A stretch of DNA of 64,000 nt from Diplosphaera chodatii. Its lineage: Eukaryota > Chlorophyta > Trebouxiophyceae > Prasiolales > Stichococcaceae. The stretch lies in the NCBI GenBank assembly GCA_032358165.1, contig JAALGY010000012.1:868001-932000 (forward strand). The letters run 5' to 3'. The notes under the pieces were generated by a model. The model saw only the letters and a list, made by a program, of their open reading frames with translations, made no database searches and was not told where the DNA came from. The first letter of the stretch is position 1. The number at the start of each line of letters is the position of its first letter. A program made the translations under genes and the position numbers. Shown here in pieces: positions 1 to 12,215 of the stretch.

Positions 1-833
1 GACGATGTCGCCAACCCTGACATGCTGCCAGGCCACCGGCACCAGAGCCCCATTCTTGACGACCAACGCAATGCTGGTGTTGATCTGCGCAGCATCGATG
101 TGAATCACCATCAGCCTTACCGTCCGAGAATAAATTTCCTTTGTCTGTGGGCAACAGAACACCGCACATGTTGCGTAGCCTGCATGGATATCTATGCAAG
201 AATCCAGATAGCTGCACCTCTACGTCTTTGGCGTGGCGCTTGTGGTCCTCCAGGGCCTCTTTGAGCAGCGACACCGCCAGCACGATGACCAGCGGGAACA
301 CATTGGTGTACGGGTTGACCGGGCTGTGGGAAGCGAACAGAGCCATGCGACGGGCGTGATGAGCGCACAACGTGATATGCAGTCCGGCCCCGTGTCGCAT
401 TTTCTTGGATCTGACACAGCACAGGGCGCGGTCCGCACCTCACAGGAGTGCATGAGAGGATGGCAATCAGCAGGAAGTAGAAGTTGGCCACTCGGCGGAA
501 CTGTTCGTACAGCCCCTGGAACAGACGATTAGGCAGTTCATATCGTCGTCCATGCCTGCCACAGCCGCTGCACATCGTGTCACTCTGCACGGCCGCCGCG
601 CACCTTTGGCAGGAATGTGATCCATGTGTATTTGGTGGTCTGGATCGCATTGTCCTGCAGTACGTGAACATGCGATATCAGCTCCAGCTCGTCATCTAAT
701 GCATGCAAGTGGTGCAGTGCAGTGTGCAATTGTAGGGCTGGAGCAGCCTGCCAACCTTTGTGGGCTTCTTCGGGTGGGCGCCAGTCCCTCCGACGGGTAT
801 CATCCGAGTCTCCGGAACAACGGCTCGAGTCAT
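1..833 (-). CDS. P4-type ATPase (phospholipid flippase), N-terminal part, runs off the window
   Basis: P4-ATPases flip phospholipids to the cytosolic leaflet of plasma, Golgi or endosomal membranes. Visible exons on the minus strand: 833-756, 654-604, 515-439, about 323-198 and a final stretch to base 1. Spliced, they give the family signature IQTTKYTWITFLPK followed by YEQFRRVANFYFLL (first membrane region), then VSPVNPYTNVFPLV, the cytosolic EALEDHKRHAKD segment, and VPVAWQHVRVGDIV, the start of the actuator domain. Phases agree, including a phase-2 junction inside VS. The start ATG at 833 is preceded by in-frame stops, but a further 5' exon is possible. The P-type DKTG site and most membrane helices lie outside the window. 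The boundary of the last intron near 120-200 is unsure. Confidence 0.9.
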
Positions 834-1551
834 TCTGGAGCCTCATCACCGTTGTCGGCTGACAAGCGTGGGCGTCGATCCGCGATGCCTCACGCCCGCG
901 GACATCGTCAACGGCTGCCGTCGCTTGCGACGAGGCGCCGCAGTAGGAGCCGCTCCGGTACAGATCGCTTTTCTGAGGCTCTAAACCTCAGTGAAAGGCT
1001 GATGTGAAGCGTTTCACAAACTTTAGGCAGACTGCACCTCGCCTTTAGGAGCCAATCCGGTCGATACCACTGTGTGTCGCAGTGTCCAGCAGGGCTTGAC
1101 CACCAGAATAGAAGCTGTTATTGAAGCGAACAAAGGCTTTCTGGGTGATCAAGCACCGCGATTTGCTAACGTACGCCTGTTGCAGCCTGCTCCAAGGTCA
1201 AGGGGACGCTCATGAGGGTCCCAAACCCACTGAGCATTTGCAGATGAACCTGAACTTAGAACAGCGGTTACACCGCCACAGCTGTATCTGATCGGCTTCT
1301 CTACACAGCTTTGCGGTGCCGTCTGCTGACTGTATCTGCCACGAGCTGAGCACAGATTGTCAGGAGGTAGTGTGCTGACCGCGCCGCTGTGTATCGGGGG
1401 GCCCATACAGCATCGCAGCAGCACATCGAGGAGCTGTCATGTGAAGGCGGCACCGTCTGCACATGGCTGGCGTCGGGCAGGTGTGCACAGCTCTCGAGAC
1501 GCATGTATAGGATCTGCTTCCATGTTGTTTTCCGCACCGTGCACAGGATAG
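834..1551. other. Gap with no recognised gene
   Basis: It holds only short open frames with mixed codon use and no recognisable domain. It is probably the 5' flank of the flippase gene and upstream sequence or introns of the membrane protein that ends at 1929. I could not place an exon here. Confidence 0.4.
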
Positions 1552-1581
1552 CCGGTTGACGCGGGTGCACCCGCCCTGCAG

Positions 1582-1929
1582 GCCAACGACACCGCCTGCC
1601 CCTGGCACAGCTTCAGGGACAGCGTCGTGTCGAAGGGCCTGTCGGCGTCGGCGCTGCGGGAGCATGGCGCCTGCATCCGGGCGGCGGCGGCGGCGAACCC
1701 CATCACGGCCTCCGCCGCCGCGGGGGTCGCCGTCCCGCTAGCGCTGGTGCTGTGCAGCGGCAGGGGGCGGCGGGCGGTGCTGGCGACGCTGGACACGGCG
1801 CTGGCGACGGCGCTGCTGGTCTGCCTGCTGGGCGTGGTGCTGGGGCTGCCGGTGGGCGCGGCGTACCTGCTGTGGGTGGCGGCAGGCTACCTGCTCCGCT
1901 TCATTGCACAGTGCCTGGGTATGGCGTGA
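1582..1929 (+). CDS. Terminal exon of a small membrane protein, family not recognised
   Basis: The open frame has very strong GC3 bias on the plus strand (runs of CTG, GTG, GCG) and ends at TGA 1927-1929. It opens after a CTGCAG acceptor at 1576-1581, with no ATG near its start, so it is read as a last exon. It encodes a cysteine-containing stretch (DTACPWHSF), a hydrophobic segment around 1700-1760 (AGVAVPLALVLCSG), an arginine-rich link (SGRGRRAV) and a long hydrophobic segment (LLVCLLGVVLGLPVGAAYLL) close to the C-terminus. It therefore looks like a protein with two or more membrane helices. Earlier exons could not be found. The opposite-strand open frames here lack codon bias and are shadows. 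I do not know the function. Confidence 0.55.
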   Translation, partial: ANDTACPWHSFRDSVVSKGLSASALREHGACIRAAAAANPITASAAAGVAVPLALVLCSGRGRRAVLATLDTALATALLVCLLGVVLGLPVGAAYLLWVAAGYLLRFIAQCLGMA

Positions 1930-2255
1930 GCAGACTGTGAGGTCCGTGGACCAGAAGGTGCACATTCTGTGGCGGGTTGGTTCATCAGCAACTGTAGCAT
2001 CAGGCACGAGGGACGCTGTCTGGTGTTGGTGTACATTTGTGTTGGCAGGCCGGCTTCAAACCCATATGACTGTAGAGGGAACATCAGTGTTGGTCACACT
2101 CGCCCTGATGTCAGGCAGCAACTAATATGAGCAAGGGTTCAGCTTATGAGGGAACACCTTGACATGCACGATGTGCTGGCCCTAAATACACAGCTTCTCA
2201 TCACCGCCCATCCGAGTGCACCTTGCAGCCAGCATCAGTCTCGAGTACGGAGAGC

Positions 2256-5200
2256 TCAGTTGAACAGCTGTTGCATGACGGCCTCTGGTGTGCCGTGCTG
2301 CATCAGGAGGTCGATGACCTGCAGGCGGATTGCAGAGCGTGAGCAATGCTACTGGGCGCAAACAAATTCACAGGTTGATCGTGCATGCTTACTGGCATCA
2401 TCCGAGTCACGCCAGGCCATGGCAAACAATTGCATCAGCACCATGTAATCCATCCGTGCCCGAGATTGGTGCCCACGCACACAGTTGTGACCTCGGCTGC
2501 GCACCTGCACGCGCGGCAGGTTGGAGAACTCCATGGTGACGGTGATGTTGTGCTCGGTGACGCCGCCCTCCTCGCCGCCCCCCTCCCGCTCCATCTCGTC
2601 CGACCCCTCCTCCTCGGAATCCACCGCCTCCATGCGGGCGTCTACCCCCGCCGCCTCTCCCGCGTCTGCAGCGCAGGACATTGAGAATTCAGAATGTGTG
2701 GCTCTGATTTGGTTTTGGGAGGCACAGGCAATTCGACCAGCGGCATTACCCCATAGGCGATCAACTCTCCGATAGGAGTTGGGGATGCAACGGAGCTTTG
2801 CCCTCACGTATGCCAGCTTGAGTGAAACATCGATTTTGTCAAATTGCCAAGATTGCATGCCTGGCGGCGGCTGCGGGGCGGCGGCGGCGCCGGCCGGCAC
2901 CTCCGCCGCCCGCAGCGCGTCGATGCCCAGCGCGCCCTCGAAGCGGTCGCGGCAGCGCTGGCGCTGGAAGTAGATGGCGTGCACCGCCAGCAGCGTCGCC
3001 AGCAGCTCCATCAGCCGCGGCTCCTGAGCCGCCAGCGCAGCACTTTTACCTCGCGGAGAGTGTTTGCGATTGCAGATTGCGGTTCCCGAGCAGCGGATTG
3101 CACAGCTGACACTGCTATTGCAGCCACACCAAAGCCGCAACTGATGCGGTAAGGGAGGACGGATGGGCGTGCGGTTGGTCATGGCGGTGTCATACACCCA
3201 AGATGGCGGAGGCAAAGACATGCAAACATAGTAAATCCTGCTCAAGCACTGTGCGCTTCCATCCTGACGATGCTGTCCAGTCCAAGAACACGTCCAACCT
3301 GCAGGCCCAGGGCCTCGCACACCGACTTCTGCAGCCCCGCAGCCGCTGCCTCGTGGCTGACGGCGGGCGGGCCGCCCATCAGGATGGCGCCCATCGCCGC
3401 CTTGACCTGAGCCCATATGAGTCACATCGCTGTATCGCCGCCGGCGTGCGTCACAACAGGATTCGTCATAAGCAGCAAGCACATCTGTTTGCAATCCACC
3501 AGTTGTGACACTATCTGGATCCCCATGCTTGGTTCATGGCAGACGCTGCAGCTTCATCGGACGAGATGCCAACCGGCTGTCATACACTGCACTGTGGAGC
3601 GTACCTCCTGCATGAGCTCGGCGTCGCCGCCCGCGATGGGCGTCAGCTGCTTGCGCGCAAAGGCGAGCGCCTCCTGCTGCTTGCCCGCCTCCACCAGGGC
3701 CGAGAACTGGCACCGCCGCACCTCGAACAGCACCTGCTTGCACCCAGCACACGCCAGCTCAGCTGCACAGGATCATCTGCAAGCCGCACGCGAAATGTGG
3801 TCATCACAATTCGGAATGTGGCAGCGAACAGCTTGCGACCAGGCCGGCAACTGTGGCAGATTGCCCTGAATGCCCCGCATGGCTCGTCAGCGTCTGTGTT
3901 GTGTGCCTATCCACCTCCTGTGGCACAAAGGTGTGTCACATACCAAAGGGCACGGTTTGATGGCCGCCGCACCCTGGGGTGGCTGTCGACGAAGATGTTG
4001 GCGTCCAGCTGTCGCAGCTCCGCCTCCACATCGTCGAAGCGCCCCGCCTGCGCCGCCTGCTTCACCTTTAGCGCCGCCGCGAACTTGTCCGTCGCCAGGC
4101 CGACGCTGCCGGCTGCCTCGTCCTCCTGCAGCACCACGTGTGCCATCACAAGGACGCGGGGCAACTGCAGTGTGAACCTGGTCTGCAAAGGCATCAGCAC
4201 GCTGATACACATCGAGCCAACCCTCTGCTGTGCTACACTGTACCTACTGCGTGTCTGAACAGCTCGACTTACCATGCTGTCAGCGGCGGGCTGCTGGTGG
4301 GTGCGCCAGCGGGCCGGCTTGCGGGGCGGCGGGCTGCGGGAGCGCTGCCGCCAGTTGCCGCAGCTGCTGGTGCGCAGCCCGGCGCCGCCCTCCTCCCCCC
4401 TGGCGGCTGCGACAAACATGACCGCAAAGCATCAGCACGCTGAACGCTGGCAGCAGCCTCAGCCTCCTTGGGAGGGCAGGAGGCTACTGCCCAGTTGCCA
4501 CTGTGACATCTGTGCTGTTGCTGAGCCTGCGCATATGAAGGTTGGAACTGACTTGGCAGCATGTCCAGGAGGATGCACCGCACCTCTCAGCGGGCTGGGC
4601 GCACGGGCCGACGTGCGCTCCGCAGCGAGGGCCGCGGCTGCCTCGGCAGCGCGGGGCGGTAGGCCGTGCTCGGCGTCCGCCATCGCGCTGTCTGCCGGCG
4701 CACGCACTAAGTCCCTGCACGCCTCGGGTTCAATGTGACCTTCTGCTGCACAGCAACCCTCCGCTGTTGCAAGTGGCAGTGTACGTGACCATCTCAAGTC
4801 CAACACATGCTGCATGTGCAGCTGTACGCTCCTGACAGGGTCAACATGTTGCAGCTCCACATGCCTGTGTGACTGCCAAGTGAAGTCAGCAGGCAAGCCC
4901 CCTCGGATGAAGTCACTTAACTGCATGCCCTTGAAGGGAGCTGTGGCTTCAGGCCTGGCATCAGAAAAGGACATCATGTGGGAGAAGCACCTGGACAGGG
5001 CGTACTCCCAGGCGAGTTCCTCCAGCAGGCCCGCGTTGAGGCGGAAGCAGCCCAGCTCCGCCTTGAGCGCGCGGTCCACGTCGCCGCCGGAGCGCTTCAG
5101 CGCCGCGATGGCGTCCTCCCGCGACATCTCCGCCGCCTGCCGCAGCAGAATCATGGTTGCCGGATGAGGAGGTGTGGCTGTGTTCCGTCTGACATGAACC

Positions 5201-6903
5201 TTGACACTAAGGTATCATATGGATGTGCACTTGAGATGGACCACCAAGGGGAACCAACCCAGAGCTTGCCAACACCAGCGCATCACCACATGGTTACAGG
5301 CATCCTTGTGCTGGTGGCAGTCCCCAGCATGTGTCAGTCCCCAGCATTCTGGCGCCGCACCTGGCCCAGCGCTTGCACGGTGGCCTCTGGGAAGGTGGCG
5401 GAGGTCTCCGGCGCCAGGGGCCGGGCGGAGCGCTCGGGGAGCAGCAGCTCCGACGCCAGCGCGCACGCGGCGCCGCAGGCATGGCCCCCGCGGTCCCGCA
5501 TGCCGTGGAAGCTGCGCGCCGTCACCAGCAGGTACCGCAGCAGCGTCGTGAACTCGCTGTCGTAGCCGCCTGCACGCAGCACTCGGCATCCAGCGGCTCT
5601 GCTTGGGCGCTTTGTTTTCTATCTAACATATACACGAGGTTGAATGACAAGATGACATGGCCTGGGACTGTGCATCAACTGCGGGTGCATGAGATCGGGG
5701 CAGCAGCAGCTGCTGGCGGCAATGACAGTGGCGAACTCACCAACAGCCTGCTTCAGGGTGGCCGCCAACATGTCCGCCAGCTTCTCCCGCTGCGCCGGCT
5801 TCCACAGCTCCGCAACTGATGCCGGCGTGTCTGGGTCCTGCATATGACAGCTTGCTCTGTCATCTCGAGCTCAGTCGACTCTGGGCACCGGCTGCGTAGC
5901 AGTCAGGTTAGAATGAGTGAATGAGAGGGCTGCCCAGGTCACAGCTTGGCGCTACCTCTGGGTAGATGAAGGCCAGCATGAGCTGGTTGAACTCTGCGTA
6001 GGCCTCCGGGTACGAGTCCAGCGCCAAGACGGAGAACCCATCCCGAACAAAGGCTGCGGGCACACGAGCGCTGTCAGCATTCGTGGAGCGTTGCTGGTTC
6101 CAAGCAATACGCACCATTTGTGTCGCGTTCAAAGGATGGGTTTGACAGGTTACAGGCTGCAGGCTGGAGGGCATCAGAGGCGCAATCGATGTCGTCTGGT
6201 GACCTACCCAGAGCATCTGCGGGTGTTTGACTACACCTCAGCAGCTCCATCAGCTCCTGCTTCTTCAGTTGGAACAGGAGCCGCGGATCCTGTGCAGGGC
6301 ACAATGCATCGGCCCAGTGCATGGGCGGCAGCCAAGCCGGTGTCAAGCTGTTTACGTCGGCAACACTGGGAGACGGCTATGTGACGTTCACACCTGGAGC
6401 ACTGTGGAGTCGATGGCGTCTGCCGCCACGAGGCCCTGATCCACATCACCTCGCCGCACCGCATCTCGCACCGCCTCGCACTGCCGGCGCGCCACACGAG
6501 TGGCGTCATCATCCCCGGCGCCCTGCAGTGCGCAAGTAGTGCTGACCTCCCATGGGCAACTGTATCAGCAGGCGGACTGCCGTCACCCAGCAATGAGCGC
6601 TTAGATGGCCCACAAGCTACGCCGATGTTGTCTTTGCAAGGGCATGTTGGGGCTGGAGACTACCTCCACGATGTCTTCCACCACCATGTATTGCCGCACA
6701 AGGGTGTCCAGCTGCGATAGGTTGACCGTTGCAGATGGCGCGGCCTGCACTGTGCTCTCCTGCCGCTGGGGAGCGTCCATGCTCGGCTCCTCCTCCCGGC
6801 CTGGAGAAGCCAGAAGCCGCGACCCCAACAGCCGCACAATGCCGCTCACCGCTGATGCATTCAACACTGCGTCTAGCTCATCTGCGGCAGGTTCACGCGG
6901 CAT
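2256..6903 (-). CDS. RanBPM/GID8-type protein with two CTLH-CRA modules and UBA-like segments
   Basis: About a dozen minus-strand exons run from ATG 6903 (MPREPAADELDAV) to TGA 2256. The first has a LisH-like helix (LDTLVRQYMVVEDIVE). Next come a CTLH segment (VRDAVRRGDVDQGL, about 6530-6400), DPRLLFQLKKQELMELL (6290-6230), the CRA part YPEAYAEFNQLMLAFIYPE (about 6010-5955), WKPAQREKLADMLAATL (5800-5740) and FTTLLRYLLVTARSFHGM (5560-5490). A UBA-like stretch follows (SREDAIAALKRSGGDVDRAL, 5130-5060) with a second LisH-like helix. A second CTLH-CRA module is seen in KVKQAAQAGRFDDVEAEL (about 4060) and CQFSALVEAGKQQEALAFAR (about 3715). The C-terminus carries an acidic linker and a last UBA-like helix pair. 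Proteins with these domains scaffold the CTLH/GID ubiquitin ligase. The layout recalls the long plant RanBPM-like proteins. Exact exon edges in 4.2-4.8 kb are unsure. Confidence 0.8.
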
Positions 6904-7456
6904 CCGACAGCCCTCTGTCAGTCGGCAACCCTCCACACCACTGCGTGGTGTTGAGACGCTAGCTTTGAAACTCTCAAAGGCGTCGCAAACTTGTGGTGCG
7001 AGTTCGACAGCCCTCTGTCATAACAACTTGCAAGACTGGCACTGACTGCACCTCGCAGGTCAAATTTGCACACCCATGTAGATGGGTTCGACAGCGGCAG
7101 TGAGCTTGAGAGCCTGTCAAGTGCCCCCGATGTGATGCTAGAAACATAACACAATGAAATGAAGGCCTCTCCTGTTCCGAGAGCAATACTGCCCACGTGC
7201 TACCTCTGCTACCACTTTGCACCCTTGCATGTAAGCATGAGGCCGCGCGACATGCAAGCACCATGCTGCATCCCTTCTCTTGTAACCTAGCCTTGTTGCA
7301 GCTTGGTGGGACTGTCGCTTGTGACTTGTACATCGGTGCCAACAGTGCAGATCACTCACTAATCCAGCGTCTGGAACAGCGTGCGCACAATGTCTTGACG
7401 GGCTCAGAACATGGCAATCGTGAGCATCTAGTGCTGACAGGCTGGCGACAGACGAG
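6904..7456. other. Intergenic region between divergent genes
   Basis: It separates the CTLH gene (starts 6903, minus) from the PX gene (starts 7457, plus), so it probably holds both promoters and 5' UTRs. CGACAGCCCTCTGTCA occurs twice: on the plus strand it spans 6906-6921 and 7006-7021, which is a short direct repeat. No coding signal was recognised. A short 5' exon of the PX gene could lie here. Confidence 0.4.
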
Positions 7457-10400
7457 ATGAACGCCGGGTGGCGATACAGCGTTACGGTGCCCTCATGGAC
7501 CCAAGCCAAGTTGGAGGATGATGATGCTGTCGTGGTGCGGAGCAGCACGGCCCGAGGCAGACGATCCCTGTATCGACAGCACGCCAGCACCGCACATGCT
7601 GCAACGACACGAGCGTATCTGCGTTGTAACATGGCTCACCGCACCCGTGCAGTTCTACCGTATTGAGGTCGGCATCATGCCGCCGGACCACCAGGGGGAC
7701 CCCATCACGCGCAGCGTGCTGCGGCGCTTCAGCCACTTCCAGAAGCTGCAGCGCATGGTGCGACGCTGCCAGACCCATCCTGGCACGTGCCCGTTGCCAA
7801 GCACGCTCAGCATGCTGCATCGCCGCATGCCGAGCAGCTGGGACAGCATCCTCATCGGCAGCCAAACTCGTAGCCACCGCATGTGTTCATGCTACGGCAC
7901 GTCGTCTGCAAGCGGACGTGCAACTGATGCGTCATGACGCACACCCTGTAGCTGCGGGAGGAACTGGGGAAGGACGCCGCGGCGGCGCAGGGTTTGGCGC
8001 CCCGCTGGACGCCCTTCAGCGTGGCCAAGAAGCCGGAGCAGGTCGAGCGGCGGCGCCGCGAGCTGGAGGCCTGGCTGTGGAAGCTGATCGGCGACCCGCG
8101 GACGGCGCGCTCGCGCGTGCTGAACCAGTTCCTGGAGCTGTCTGATGCCGCGCGCATGGCACGGTGGGAACCGTCGACTGAAGGAGCATGCGGCTTGACA
8201 CTGGCTTCTGTGACACCAACATCGCATTGAAACCTGCAACCCTTTGAAAGCTGCAGTGCTGGCAAAATGTCGACATGTGACGCTGGTCATATTCACATGG
8301 GGATGTCAACGTCGACAGTGTTCTGCAGGTCGCCACAGCCCTCTGTGGCAGGCAGTTCCCACTCCCCACTGGAACTGCGCTCAGGGAGTCTTGCCAGCGG
8401 TATCGGTGGCTTTCACGGCTCTGAGGACACCGCCTCTGACTTTGACGACACTGGCTCCGACACCTCGTTCTTTGCAGCTGGTGGGCACACCCGGCTCCTA
8501 CATGCACAGATGATGCCCAACCTGACTCCCTACCTGTTCGCACTGGTAGGCAGGCATGAGAATCAAGGTTTATGGTGTGATGCTCTGCCTGGTCAGTGCC
8601 AAGTAAGCGATTGTAGTGGTCGCAGGCAGCGTCATGGCAGAGCCGCAACTGCGCTCTGGCATGGGCAGCGCAGCAGGCGACCCCTTCCAGCCGAGCGCAG
8701 GCGAAGCGTCCGGCGCAGGCGGCTTCGGCGGCGCTGGGCCCGCGCCCTTGTCCAGCAGCCCGGCGACCTCAGCCAAGGCCAACCTGCAGGCGTCTGTGGC
8801 GGAGCTGCGGCTGGGGCTGCGGGTGGAGCACCGCGGCAACATCCGCAAGCTCATCCGCACGCTGCAGCAGCGCCTGGAGCGCGCCAGCCACGACATGCAG
8901 GTGCCCTTCCCACCCAGTTGGGCTAGCCAGCTTGGACCACTGTGCTTCTTGAAACCCCTTTGTTGATAGTTGGATTGTTGACAGTGAATGATGTATGGTG
9001 GCGCTGTTTCAGCCTTATCACGAGCATGCTGCCAGCAGTGCTGTGCCGCCTGAAACCTTGACACGCGTGTGTCAGGATGCCGTGGAGACCATCCGGACGG
9101 ATCAGGAGACGAAGCGCGAGCTGTACGAGCGCATCACGCAGCTGGAAGCGGCAGCGGCAGCGGCAGCGTCGTCAGGAGGAGGCCCAGTTGGCAGCGGCTC
9201 TGCCGCCGCACCAGCAGACATGACGGGGCTGCACGCTGGTGGCACCGACGCGTCACCGCCGCGGACGCCTGTAGGCCCTGGAGTGCCGCCGGCCAGCCCA
9301 TCGGACCTCGGCTCGGCCCTGACGGCTGAGCGCCAGCGCACGACCGACCTGCAGAAGGTACTATATGCTGTTGTTGCATATTTGGCCTATTGTCGGTTTG
9401 GAATGACAAGAAGTGGGCATGCAATGATGCAGAGATGGTGCCTTCGGCTACCTCCTATGTCTCTGGAGCACAGATGACGACAGAAGCAGGCTGAATAGCT
9501 TCTGCTGGTGTAACCTGCAGGCACTCCAGGAGGAAACGGGCCGCACACTTGAGCTGCAGGCCCAGGTGGCGGCGCTGTCAGCACAGCAGCAGCAGCAGCA
9601 GGCCCAACAGCATGTGCAGGCCCCTCAGCAGCCTGGGTTCCAGGGCAGCCCACCAGCAGACAGCGCTGCCGCTCCAGCACAAGATGCAGGGCTTGGCCTG
9701 GATCCGATTGAGGAAGACTCGGCAGCGCTCGGTAGCCTGGACCCCCCGACGGCGCTGCCAGGCACGCGGCAGCTGGAAGCAGATCTGCAAGCTGCGCAGG
9801 CCCAGCTGCGTGAAGCACGTGCGCGCATGGAAGATGAGGCGGCCCAGAACCGTGCCAAGCAGAAGCTGCTCGCCAAGGAGGTACTGATCACCTGCGCCTC
9901 TGTTGGCAGTCCTCTCGGGCAGCCAATGTGCGAGCTTTTTCACGCGTGCTGGATCGTTCGCATGAGAGGGCATGAGTGTGGCACTGTATCCAGCAACGTG
10001 TCACTGGACGACAACCTCCAAGTGCTGATGTTCGCGGCGTAGGTGAAGCTGCTGCGCAAGAAGCTGGAGGATGCCAAGGCTGCAGCTGCGGCTTTGGAGG
10101 CAGCTCCCCCTGCAGCCCCTGCAGCATCAGCATTTGCGATAGCACAGCCAGGTGCGGCAGCAGGCGCTGATCTGCCGTCCCCAGCTGCAGGTATTGCAAC
10201 TTATACACCGTTGCACACGGGTCATGCACAGTTGTGAGTTTGCTGTACAAGATTTTGGTTATACACCGGCAGAATGCCCTGGGACTGCAGGTGACCCCAC
10301 CCTGGACCACAGGCGGCTGCTGGCAGAGGTGGCGGCCCTGCGGCAGCGGCTGGCGGACTGCGCTGTGGAGTCGATGGCGGCGGCGGCGGAACCGAGCGAG

Positions 10401-11223
10401 CAGCCGCCTGGTGCAGGTAGGTGCACCGCAGCCCCTGTGCAACTCATGATTGTTGACCGCCCAGGTGTTTTGGGAGTGCACACTTACACACATGCACCGG
10501 CGAGAGGTTTGGTGGCGGACATGGTCACTTGTGTGCAGGCGAGCCGGGACAGCAGCTGCTGCAGACCAGCGACGACCGGCTGCAGGCGCTGGCCGCAGAG
10601 GCAGCGCTGCTAGCTGACGACTCCAGTGGTGTGCGTTTCCTGTCAAGCACTTCTGACTGGTTGGCTCACGCAGTTGTATGGCGGCTGCCTGTCTCCTCAT
10701 GTGTTGCTGCAGACAAGCATACTGCTGTCGTTTGCGGTGCTCAGGTGCATGGGGCGATGATGAGCGGCAGCTGCGCGCAGCTTTCGCCACGGTGCTGCAG
10801 GAGAATGCGCAGCTGCACAAGGCGGTCAATGCCGCGCTGCGCTCTGGCAGCATCAGCACAGATGCCGCAGCAGCTGCAGTACGGATTGTTGCCTGTATAC
10901 TGAGCCGTGTTGTGCTGGAACCGTCTGCTGACCAACAGCCCACTCGAGAGTGTCTGTCTGGGATTAAAGGCGAATTTATCGAAGCTCTGTCTCCTGTGCA
11001 GATGCCAGAGGCGCAGCCCAGCAACGGCGGCAGCGGCCACTCGGTGTTCGGCCGCCTCAGCGGGGCGCTGCACAACGACAAGGGCAACGGCAGCAGCAGC
11101 AGCGCCGCCGTCAAGCTGGGCAGCAGCCCGCGGCGGGAGGGGTCCCAGTTTGCGGACCTGCGCACCCGGCTGTCCAGTCGCTTCAGGTCGTCGTCGTCGC
11201 CAGACCCGGGGTCCGACACCTAG
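7457..11223 (+). CDS. PX-domain coiled-coil protein, EREX-like endosomal Rab effector
   Basis: Twelve exons give a 726-residue protein with all phases consistent: 7457-7531, 7653-7757, 7952-8163, 8329-8480, 8626-8900, 9076-9357, 9521-9880, 10043-10190, 10291-10416, 10539-10628, 10745-10878, 11002-11223. It opens with GWRYSVTVPSW, which matches the conserved start of plant EREX proteins (GWxYxVTIPSW). A PX domain follows (FYRIEVGI, VLRRFSHFQKL, VERRRRELEAWLWKLI, LNQFLELSDAARM). The arginines of LRRFSHF are where PX domains contact PI3P. The middle and C-terminal parts are acidic and Ser-rich linkers and several coiled coils (LRVEHRGNIRKLIRTLQQ, KLLRKKLEDAKA), with a Q-run near residue 370. Plant EREX binds Rab5 GTPases and PI3P on endosomes in vacuolar sorting; the same role is inferred here. 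An extra 5' exon cannot be excluded. Confidence 0.88.
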
Positions 11224-11550
11224 ACAGCGTCGCTACCTCACCATGCACAGGGATGAGGTGGCTATAGTTGGGTGACGGGTAGGTAGGTGTTGGTAGGGTC
11301 CGGCGTGGAGGCGAGACATTCGCATCTGCTGCCAAGTGCCTGTGAGCAGATGCGCTCCTTTACAACTATATATGTCGTTTGACACTAGGCTTGCAGAACC
11401 TGCTAAAACGTGAAGGGCAGCATGCTAGGACGAACATCTGTTGAGTCAGGAGTTTGAAGCTTCTGCAGTCGAGCTTTGAGCCAGCTTCGTCCATGTTTGG
11501 CACGATGGCATGTAGGCGGCACATGGCAATGCCTTGAGGATAACTCATTT
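11224..11550. other. Intergenic region, converging 3' ends
   Basis: It lies between the stop of the PX gene (plus) and the stop of the first array gene (minus), so both 3' UTRs should be here. No coding signal was seen. Confidence 0.4.
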
Positions 11551-12038
11551 TCAATCCTCTGACCACTGCGGACGCTTCAGCTGCCTGCGGACACATTTGC
11601 TGCCCCCACACTCTGATGATCGCCTCTTCTGCTTCCTCCTAAAAGGCCGCATCACTGCACGACTGCCGCCAGCGGCATCCCCACCGCGGCGCCACTGTTT
11701 CCTGCTCGAAAAGTCAACTATAATGAGTACTGAGAACATTTGGCAGGAATGCAAGAAAAGATCACCATTTCAATTTTTTTTATACTAGTTCAGCGACTGC
11801 CAATAACATGTACACCCCTCAGCTTTCACATGCAGGTGTCTTGGGTCGCGCACCAGAGGCAGTAACCCATGCCCACCAACGTGGCGCAGAAAACGGCGAT
11901 GCCGGCAACGACCAGAGGCTCATCATCCAGATTCACTTCAACGATGCGCTTCATGGCAGATCGCGCGCGGTCTCTGTTCCTCCTTGCTTCCCTGGCAAGC
12001 AGGGAAGAACCAATTCGCCACCGAAGTTGGGCGACCAT
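11551..12038 (-). CDS. Array member TM1: 111-residue single-pass membrane protein
   Basis: Two exons, 12038-11854 and 11701-11551, joined in phase 2 inside a TGG (Trp) codon. The donor is GTGCGC and the acceptor CAG. The N-terminal part is strongly basic (REARRNRDRARSAMKR). One hydrophobic helix follows (VVAGIAVFCATLVGMGYCLW), which ends at the intron. Exon 2 starts with the basic motif KQWRR and goes on with a basic and Ser-rich tail (RPFRRKQKRRSS). It is homologous in layout to TM2-TM7 in this window: same strand, same intron position, same WxxWRR-type sequence after the helix. No known family was recognised and no function is claimed. A similar upstream block lies at 12140-12215. Confidence 0.7.
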
Positions 12039-12139
12039 TTTCACAGCTGCACTCAACACCCGTCAATACGAGCTGCAATTCCTGTATGCAGTTCAGTGAG
12101 GAATGCGCCCAGCGCAGCACCGTGCGCATCTGCGCACAG

Positions 12140-12215
12140 AGTGCTGGGCGTCGGACAGTCCGCTGTTTCAGAGGCGAGATCAGCTCGAGGTTGCGATCAT
12201 GAGTGCAGCGATCCC
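12140..12215 (-). promoter_or_regulatory. Degenerate copy of the shared upstream block of the array (TM1)
   Basis: Plus-strand text has TCGGACAGTCCGCTG, then GCGAGATCA and a TGCAG end, in the same order as in the other copies but without a clean ACGTG core. It sits about 100 bp before the TM1 start. Recognised by eye only. Confidence 0.4.

Noticed and set aside
2349..3494. A single 381-residue minus-strand open frame
   Set aside because: It reads through introns of the CTLH gene. Only parts of it are coding exons.
9888..11219. A 443-residue minus-strand open frame opposite the PX gene
   Set aside because: The plus-strand exons here have matching phases and domain sense. The minus frame is low-complexity shadow.
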